DNA of 64,000 nt, from contig JADJVN010000001.1 of the NCBI GenBank assembly GCA_016710585.1, positions 452,315-516,314 of the forward strand. Reading direction: 5' to 3'. The notes beneath the pieces were generated by a model. That model was not told where the DNA came from. It saw only the letters and a program-made list of their open reading frames with translations, and searched no databases. The position numbers and the translations under genes are program-made. This document shows positions 56,327 to 64,000 of this stretch, piece by piece; the stretch's first letter is position 1, and each line of letters begins with the position of its first letter. This stretch comes from Saprospiraceae bacterium (lineage in GTDB: Bacteria > Bacteroidota > Bacteroidia > Chitinophagales > Saprospiraceae).

Positions 56327-56970
56327 TATAATGTAGTTTTTTCTAATTATCAAAGAATTTTATATTATTTTTTTCTTTTAATTGCAAGATATTTTACTAG
56401 GGTAATGTGAATTTTGCAATATATTATTAAATAATTTGTATTTTAATTCCAATATCATAGTTTGTAATAATATAATGACTTGAATATCATATACATATAT
56501 TATTTTAATTAATTAAAGTTTTGCCTCAATCCATTTGATCCAAGTGATTAAAAATGATTAAAATAATTTATCCAATTGAAATTTTATTGGATTAATCAAA
56601 GAGCTTGGAGAAAATGATGCAGACAAAAGTATAATGTTATTCCACATTAAATTTTAAAAACTCAAAATATAACTTAGAAATTTTTCAAAAATAGATCCGA
56701 AAGTTGATTGTTAATAGAAAATTTAAACTACACACAAATTATGCGATCCTGACTGTGTCGTAATTTTAATTCCATCTTGATTTTAATAAAATTATTGGAA
56801 TCTTTGGGTTCTAAAGATCAAAAAGTCGTAATTCAAGACTTTTTATTTTTTTAAGCTCAAAATTTCTCATTAGACTTTATTCGAATGAACAAACGGTAAA
56901 TATCTATTCAGATTTTCATGTAGGTCAATTCTAATGTGGATCTTGGGTTAAACTGACCATGAGATTTAAC

Positions 56971-57010
56971 AAAAAAAAATCGTGCAAACAATTACTCATT
57001 TGCACGATTT
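56971..57010 (-). terminator. Terminator of rpsT
   Basis: Stem AAATCGTGCAAA/TTTGCACGATTT with a 10-base loop, followed on the minus strand by a run of T, 22 bases after the rpsT stop. Confidence 0.88.
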
Positions 57011-57031
57011 TTATCTTTTAGGCAGATTTGC

Positions 57032-57286
57032 TTATGCCATCTTTGCTATTCTTGTCATCAAAGCACTTTTTAAGTTGGCAGCTTTATTCTTATGCCAAGT
57101 GTTTTTCTTTGATAATCGATCAATCATTCCTACTACTTTGGGTAGAAACTTTACTGCGTCTGCTTTTGATTCCATTTCTTTTAGTTTTTGGATCGCAGTT
57201 CTTGCAGATTTTTTGTAATATCTGTTCGCCAATCTCGTAACGATGTTTTGGCGGATACGTTTCAATGATGATTTATGATTTGCCAT
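57032..57286 (-). CDS. rpsT: 30S ribosomal protein S20
   Basis: Ribosomal protein S20, an all-helical protein that binds 16S rRNA. The 84-residue sequence starts MANHKSSLKRIRQN and is rich in Lys, Arg and Ala, with FLPKVVGMIDRLSKKNTWHK and the ANLKSALMTRI end typical of the family. It is monocistronic, with its own canonical promoter and a strong terminator. Confidence 0.96.
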   Translation of the reverse strand: MANHKSSLKRIRQNIVTRLANRYYKKSARTAIQKLKEMESKADAVKFLPKVVGMIDRLSKKNTWHKNKAANLKSALMTRIAKMA

Positions 57287-57307
57287 AATTCTCTTTTAAA
57301 AGGACGG

Positions 57308-57338
57308 CAAAAATAGTACATTTTTGATTTTTGGCAAA
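57308..57338 (-). promoter_or_regulatory. rpsT promoter (canonical Bacteroidota type)
   Basis: On the minus strand TTTG (57338-57335), exactly 19 bases, then TATTTTTG (57315-57308), 22 bases before the start codon. The spacing equals that of the rplU promoter. Confidence 0.78.
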
Positions 57339-57350
57339 ACTATTTTTAAA

Positions 57351-57785
57351 TTATCTCAATCTATCCATTGATTTTACCAGTTTTTCATCTTTTTTAATAG
57401 CTTTTGATGCCAACCATATCATAATAATTGCCAAAAGGCCCGAAATAATACCAATCCCAGGTTCAATTTCACCTACCTTTCCCTGCTGCTGACAATACCA
57501 AATCGCGGAACCAAGCGCTAATAATATAAAGATGATGGAAGCTAGATTGGATAAAATCAACTGAAGTGGTCTCCTTTTATATAGAAAGATAGCAATTAAT
57601 ACCATTAATATGGCTAAAATTGTTCCTACCAAGCTTAAATTTGACTCTGTTGCTTGAAGTAATTGGTCTGAAAGAAGATCAGTACCCACAGTTTTAGTTT
57701 TTAGTAAAAAGATATTCGGCAACATATTTAGGCCAAAACCTATAGCAGAAAGTAATAACCACAGTGTTTGAATGCGTTGAATCAT
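57351..57785 (-). CDS. DUF4293 family membrane protein
   Basis: A 144-residue protein with four predicted membrane helices (LWLLLSAIGFGLNMLPNIFL, LVGTILAILMVLIAIFLY, LILSNLASIIFILLALGSAI, IGIISGLLAIIMIWLASKAI) and a short basic C-terminus. The opening MIQRIQTLWLLLSA is the DUF4293 signature, a family found in Bacteroidota and of unknown function. It lies upstream of rpsT on the same strand. Confidence 0.88.
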   Translation of the reverse strand: MIQRIQTLWLLLSAIGFGLNMLPNIFLLKTKTVGTDLLSDQLLQATESNLSLVGTILAILMVLIAIFLYKRRPLQLILSNLASIIFILLALGSAIWYCQQQGKVGEIEPGIGIISGLLAIIMIWLASKAIKKDEKLVKSMDRLR

Positions 57786-57949
57786 GTCAATTTTGAATTT
57801 AAGCCCAAACGTACATAATTTTTTTTCACTGAACTAGGTTTTTAGATGAGATTATTGGAATTATAATTTGGATTTAATAAAATAGGACTTCACTTAATTA
57901 TGAACAAAATTATTAAATTTCCTTTTTAGCATAAGTTGTTATTTTTTTG

Positions 57950-59727
57950 ATGTTAAGGAATAGAATCATTCACTTTATTGTTTGTCTTTTGGCTGCTTGA
58001 TAGCGGGAATGGCGCAGAGTCCAGTTCAGGACACTGTAGATAAAGTATATGTCGTTCATGCAGATCTTTTCGATTTGAGAGATTTGATGGAAAAAGAGTT
58101 CCAATATCTCAGTGATAATGTCATAGTTAAGCACAATAAGTTATTTTTTATTATGTGACTCTGCTGTTATAGAAGGAAAAAAAAGTGGAGGGCTATAGGT
58201 AATGTGAGGATAGTTGAAAGTGATAGTCTTCCGATTTTTGGGATACGTTAGATTATGATGGAAATATACAGAAAGCAGATTTTATTGGAAATGTCATATT
58301 AAAGCATAAGGAAAGACTTTATTTACCAATAATCACAATTATGATCTTAAAACCGAATCGCGTCTTACTATACTAGTGCACAATTGTTTGCACAAGGTGT
58401 AAATCTAAAAAGTCGGCGAGGTTATTATTTTGCAAAGCAAGAACAGGCATTCTTTAAGGATAGCGTCATTGTATTAATGGATCGTGGAATGACCTTGTTT
58501 GCAGATTCTTTAGTATATGATGCAAAACAAGAACGGGTAAGGTTTACAGGACCAACTTCTATTCAAGAAAATGATCTTGAAATTTATACTGAAAAAGGAT
58601 ATCACGATGTAAAAACGGAGAACTCTTATTTTGGGAATTATCCGAGATATAGACGAGGAAGTCAGATGGCTGAGGCTGAAAATATTTATTACAATTCGAA
58701 GGAAGGCACGATCGGACTAAAGACAATGCATGGATTAGGGATAGTCTTAAAGAAGCCAGAGGTGATAGTATTCATTTAATGAAAAAACGAATTGGGTATA
58801 CCTATACAAAGATGCTTTTTTATAAAGAAGGCGATCGCACCTTAAAGGAGATGAAATAAAATTTAATAGATCTACACAAGCCTTGGAAGTCTCGGAAGGA
58901 ACATGTCACTGAAGGAGCGCAAACGATTACTGGTAATCACCCTTTTGTACAGCGGTGATTCAGACCAAGGAAAGGCTGTGGGAAATGTGATAGTGCGAGA
59001 CAGTTCAGCTGGATATTCCATCTATTGCGATACTTTGTTTTATAATAAAAAAGAACAAAAATTTCAAGCAAAGGGACATCGCCCCTATATTTCCACGCGA
59101 CTAGATAATGATACCTTATTTCTTGCTGCGGATAGTCTTTATTCTGAGAAAATAGTAAGATTGCAAGATACATTTCAAGTTTTGAGAGCATTTAGCAATG
59201 TAAAGATCCGGAGCAATCGGATCCAAGGACTTTGTGATTCATTAGTCTATCATGGAAAGGACTCTATGTTTAGTTTGATGGGCACCCCAGTATTATGGTC
59301 AGACACTACTCAATTCTCTGGAGATACCATCGATATGTGTTAGCATTTAAATCGATACGGCAAATTCAACTTTATGACAATGGATTTATTTTAAATCAAT
59401 CTGCGAAAAGTTTAGAAAACCAAATTAAAGGAAGAAATATCACAGCAGATTTTTGTAGAAAAAAATTGAATGAAGTTTGATCAAAGGAATTCTGAATCTG
59501 TTTATTTTATCCAAGATGATAGCAAAGCTTATATTGGTTCAAACTTACTACAATGTAGTAGCATGATCATGCATTTTGATAGTTTGGAGCAGGTGAATAA
59601 TATTGATTTTTTACTAAGCCAGAAGGTCAAATGATGCCAATTAGTAAAGGAAAATTGAAAAATTTTTGAAGGCTATAATCCACGTGATGCTGAGAGACCT
59701 AAAACATTTGAAGAAATTATTGAGTAA
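57950..59727 (+). pseudogene. OstA/LptA-like LPS-transport protein, broken by many indels
   Basis: The pieces together read as an OstA-like protein of about 590 residues: a signal-like start (ATG 57950), then SPVQDTVDKVYVVHADLFDL, QYLSDNVIVKHNKLFF, DSLPIFGDTLDYDGN, FIGNVILKHKERL, the long frame at 58384-58779 (RRGYYFAKQEQAFFKDSVIV, DRGMTLFADSLVYDAKQER), and 58903-59343 (GNVIVRDSSAGYSIYCDTLF). Repeated GNV/DSLxYD units are typical of the OstA beta-jellyroll that carries lipopolysaccharide across the periplasm. At least six frame changes are needed. As the whole right end of the window is like this, sequence error is likelier than decay. Confidence 0.7.
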
Positions 59728-59730
59728 ATA

Positions 59731-60432
59731 ATGAAATGTGGTTAAGATATTGATTTGTGTTTTTATGACACTGAATATTGCCTAGGGGCAACAGCCAGAT
59801 AAAGTATTGCACTATATCAAGAGGGAAAATATGAGCAAGCATTACGGCATGGTTAGAGCTAGAAAGTATTCAGGAAGAAATTCAAAAATAAATTATAATA
59901 TTGGTCTTGCATATTATCAATTAAGACAATGGCCCAAAGCAATCTTGAATCAGGAGATAGCGTTAGAATTAGGAGCCCAATTGCGAGATCTGTAAAGAAG
60001 CCTTGAATCAGGCAAATAAAGTGCAAATATTGAAGAATTTATTCTTCCAGAATTTTACTTGGTACGTTAATATAAATATATCTTGTTTAGTTTTCAAGCC
60101 ATTGTTTGGCTTCTCGGTTTTAGCTTATTTATTTATTGTCATTGTATATCATACTTATTAGGTAAAAATTGGAAACACATATTTTAAAATCTTGTTTTAG
60201 TCTTAGGTATTGTTTGTTTAGTCTTTGCTCTTCATCGTCAGTATTATTTGAACTTAAATGATACAGTGGTCATGATGAAAGAAGTGGGCTGAGAAAGTCA
60301 CCAGATGAAGCCTCTGAATTGGTCTTGACTTTAACTCCAGGTAATGTGTTAAAGATTAAGACGAGGATTGGAGAATGGCTAAATTGGAAAATAGAAATTT
60401 TGAAAGTGGCTGGACAAAAGCGTAAACATTGA
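59731..60432 (+). pseudogene. BatE-like TPR/SH3 protein, broken by indels
   Basis: The fragments fit a Bacteroidota BatE-type protein: a signal-like start (ATG 59731), a TPR block (YQEGKYEQAL, INYNIGLAYYQLRQWPKAIL, QEIALELGAQ), two membrane helices (SFQAIVWLLGFSLFIY, VLGIVCLVFALHRQYY) and an SH3-like end (VGLRKSPDEASELVLTLTPG, IKTRIGEWL). Several frame changes are needed. Other bat genes are not visible. The identity rests on domain order. Confidence 0.55.
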
Positions 60433-60449
60433 ATATATAAAAAGGTAAA

Positions 60450-60916
60450 ATGAAATTATCTGAATTTAAACTCGTTCTGCAAAAAATTGAAGACATCAAT
60501 ATCGTTTTGGAAAATGGCAAAGCATTCTTCTCATTTTCATATTAATGAAGTGGGACAAGTGGATAAAAAGTATATAGACTGTGGTGGAACGATACGCTTT
60601 GAAAGAAAAGTAGGATTTCAGCTTTGGGAATCTACAGATGTGTGGCATAAATTATTACCGCTTAAAATTGCTGAAAATCATAGAACTCTCTGAAAGTAAA
60701 TTAGGGATAGTTGATGAAGAAATAGAAGTAGAATATCACAGAGACTATTGGAAAAATGGTATTGAATTTAATGGAGAAAATTTTATCCTGACCAATAAAG
60801 CAACTGCTTGTTTGGCAGAAGATGCTTGTGGAATTCCTCAAAAGGAGAAAAAAACAGTTTGTGGAAATCTGGGTATGGCAAACAATTGTTGTACACCGAA
60901 TGGAACTTGTTGTTAA
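60450..60916 (+). pseudogene. DUF6428 family protein, two frameshifts
   Basis: After correction near 60515-60525 and 60665-60675 the sequence reads MKLSEFKLVLQKIEDINIVL, then HFHINEVGQVDKKYIDCGGT, FQLWESTDVWHKLLPLK, IIELSESKLGIVDEEIEVEY, KATACLAEDACGIP and a Cys-rich end (NNCCTPNGTCC). This is the pattern I associate with DUF6428 proteins, which in Bacteroidota often accompany arsenic-resistance genes. No arsenic genes are next to it here. The many conserved Cys and His residues suggest metal or metalloid binding, an inference. Confidence 0.6.
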
Positions 60917-61090
60917 TATTTTTGTTTTCAATTTCTTATCCATTTTTTTTATGGTTGATCTTCCGTCGATATTAGTGCACTGAACGAAATAAATGCCAGA
61001 ATGTAAATCTGCAAGTTGTAACGCTAATTTGTCCTCATTTTTTATTATTTTTATAATAATGTATTAGTGTCAGAGCTATTATAAACTAAA

Positions 61091-61119
61091 AAAGCCATAC
61101 AAATTTTTGTATGGCTTTT
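61091..61119. terminator. Bidirectional intrinsic terminator
   Basis: A nearly perfect 13-bp stem (AAAGCCATACAAA/TTTGTATGGCTTT) with A and T runs on both sides. It lies between the convergent DUF6428 and ahcY genes and can serve both. Confidence 0.85.
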
Positions 61120-61140
61120 ATTTCAATATAAATTTTTTAA

Positions 61141-62473
<1,333 letters not shown>

Positions 62474-62633
62474 AATAATGAACTTTAATTTGCTGCAAAG
62501 ATAGCTAATTATCTATTATATTCAATTACTTAACAAGATGTTTATATTCCATTTGTCTTGCCATTTTATATCGTCGGATCAAGAGCCTATAAATCAAAAT
62601 AAATTTGATTGTAAACTTTGGTTAAATGCAGTC

Positions 62634-63117
62634 TTATTGATCTTCAATGCCGTAGATAACGACATAATATCCAATCCTTGATTTGGTATAAGCTTTGTTT
62701 GGGCAAGTATCCAATAAACCATGCACTATTTTACCCTTGACGGTAATTGGATTGATCAATTTATTAGGATCGAAATATTTCAATAATTGTTCTTTACTTA
62801 TGTCAGATCCGGTGAATTTGATAAAATAGTCTTGAACAGAACATCTAATGTAAAATTCTTTTTGATTTTTATCTATATCTAATGAATTGGTTAATGCTTT
62901 TCTGATTTCACCAGAAATAATGTCGATTCCTTTAAGTTTTATTAGTTGCAGGAACTTCCATTTTTTCATTATTTGTTAATTCGGATTTCTTTTGCATATT
63001 ACATGATATTAGAGTAATGAATGTTAAAGTATATAGATACAGTATTGCAGGATTAATTTTATTACTAAAATTTAGATTCACTGAATTTGGTGTTGAATTT
63101 TTATATTTATTAATCAC
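62634..63117 (-). CDS. Putative lipoprotein of unknown function, one frameshift
   Basis: Two overlapping frames (63117-62932 and 62969-62634) join into one protein of about 160 residues. The first has a hydrophobic segment with lipobox (LYTLTFITLISCNMQ) and the second carries KGIDIISGEIRKALTNSLDI, FYIRCSVQDYFIKFTGSDIS and PITVKGKIVHGLLDTCPN. The frame break lies near 62935 in an A-rich stretch. I recognise no family. The hydrophobic start is long for a signal peptide, so the true start may be internal. Confidence 0.5.
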
Positions 63118-63236
63118 TTCAGGGTTGTAATTTCTAAAAACAATAATCGTGAATAATAGATATATTCCAAATTGTAAGAATGAATTATTGTAAAGTTGAG
63201 TAAACCTAATTGTTTATTGCAAATTCTTCATGAAGC

Positions 63237-63852
63237 TTACTTCCCAGTCTCAACATCATAGACCACCAACTATTTTAATTTGACCCTACCCTTCCATTTC
63301 AGCGATTATTGGACTTTCTCTTCTCACACGTTCGATTTGTTAAATGCACATTAAGTTCAGTGACATTATTGACAAAATCAGAATTTGATCCATTTCTTGT
63401 TTCTTCGTTTTTCTCACTAAAATTGCAGGTTGGATCTTATTTAATAATGTGGTAAGATTGCTCATTTCTCGACATGATTGCAGGCTCCAACTATAGCTCC
63501 ACATTTGGTATGTCCTACCAGAAGCACTTTTGTTCCAACCACTTCTTGTTGCAAATTCCATACTGCCTAAAAATATCCTCGTTCAAAATATTTCCTGCAA
63601 TTCTAATACTAAAAATATCACCCAATCCTTGGTCAAAATAAGTTCTGCTGAAGTACGACTATCGATACAGCTAAGGATGGTTGCAAAGGAACGAATTAGA
63701 GTGGAAGTTTCTCATTTCTTACTTGTTGGAGTAAGCGGTGATCGGGTTTAAGAGGATTACTTATAAATCCGCTGGTTGCCTTCTTTTAAGATTTGAATCG
63801 TGCTGTTTCTGGAGTTAGGCTGCTTTTGAGTTTCTTTTGAATGAGTACGCAT
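63237..63852 (-). pseudogene. Beta-class carbonic anhydrase, broken by indels
   Basis: Carbonic anhydrase interconverts CO2 and bicarbonate. The minus-strand pieces read IQILKEGNQRF, CIDSRTSAELIF (zinc Cys and Asp), GLGDIFSIRIAGNILNEDIL, GSMEFAT, TKVLLVGHTKCGAIVGACN (zinc His and Cys), MSNLTTLLNKIQPAI, NVTELNVHLT and GLYDVETGK before the stop at 63239-63237. All zinc ligands are present, in several frames. The start is probably ATG 63852 (MRTHSKETQ); the frame stays open upstream to 63948. Corrected length is about 205 residues. Sequence error is the likely cause of the breaks. Confidence 0.72.
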
Positions 63853-64000
63853 ATTTAATATTTTATAATGATTAATTTTATTCTTTTGATTTGTAGGCTC
63901 ACCGTTAGTATAAATTTGAATTAGATTTACTATAAAGGAGAATGCCATAGAGAAGTAAATGTATCCTTTTGAATATCGAATTTAATCCCTCTCCAATTAA

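Larger units (their letters stand above)
56109..57031. other. Long AT-rich intergenic region right of the insertion sequence
   Basis: No protein gene is supported in about 920 bases. The left end holds the candidate minus-strand small RNA (56150-56340). From about 56340 to 56970 it is very AT-rich with no open frame of interest and no visible repeat. The right end is the rpsT terminator. Confidence 0.6.

Overview
The window is AT-rich DNA from a member of the Bacteroidota, most likely a Saprospiria/Saprospiraceae-type organism. The evidence is many secreted proteins with type IX secretion (T9SS) C-terminal sorting domains, a PorP/SprF partner protein, a DUF4293 protein, and promoters of the Bacteroidota form (TTTG, about 19 bases, TAnnTTTG) in front of rplU, rpsT, adk and others. 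There are no rRNA or tRNA genes, no CRISPR array and no prophage. One complete insertion sequence is present.

Layout: 1-1684 is the 3' part of an SdrD-B-repeat T9SS protein. 1.7-9.3 kb holds housekeeping genes (recO, polA-lpxD, a nitrilase-family amidase, an NlpC/P60 lipoprotein, adk) plus a metzincin lipoprotein. 9.3-13.6 kb has obgE, a vanadium-haloperoxidase/PAP2 lipoprotein and a T9SS protein; obgE and the T9SS gene carry frameshifts. 13.7-17.0 kb has two ArsR-type regulators, tsaB and a C-terminal processing protease. 17.4-19.9 kb is a pair of dockerin-like secreted proteins. 20-29 kb contains a redoxin, an SRPBCC protein, recA, a possible small RNA, an exported methyltransferase, the PaaZ-type fusion enzyme (one frameshift), a DinB-like protein and rmuC. 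29-33.3 kb is a likely glycoprotein-degrading pair (GH92 alpha-mannosidase and glycosylasparaginase).

33.4-42.5 kb is the most distinctive accessory region: an orphan LuxR-type response regulator, a 1316-residue HYR-like/dockerin-like/T9SS protein, a 1040-residue protein with cohesin-like modules, SprB-like repeats and a type B T9SS domain, and its PorP/SprF partner. Together with the 17-20 kb pair this gives three dockerin-like proteins and one cohesin-like surface protein, which suggests a possible non-cellulosomal surface assembly. 42.7-48.8 kb is again housekeeping (ROK kinase, rplU-rpmA, phoH, an RRM protein, a DEAD-box helicase). 48.9-53.7 kb holds an apparently dead reprolysin-like T9SS protein, a decayed second copy of the helicase tail, an unrecognised helical protein and another T9SS protein. 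54.3-57 kb contains the insertion sequence, low-complexity repeats and a candidate small RNA. 57.0-57.8 kb has rpsT and DUF4293.

From about 57.95 kb to the end every gene (OstA-like, BatE-like, DUF6428, ahcY, a lipoprotein, beta-carbonic anhydrase) is broken by several indels, and a 29-base T run sits inside ahcY. Isolated single-base frameshifts, mostly in homopolymers, also affect obgE, the ROK kinase, paaZ, an outer-membrane protein and two T9SS genes. I read most of these as sequence errors rather than true gene loss, so reconstructed spans are given for those genes.
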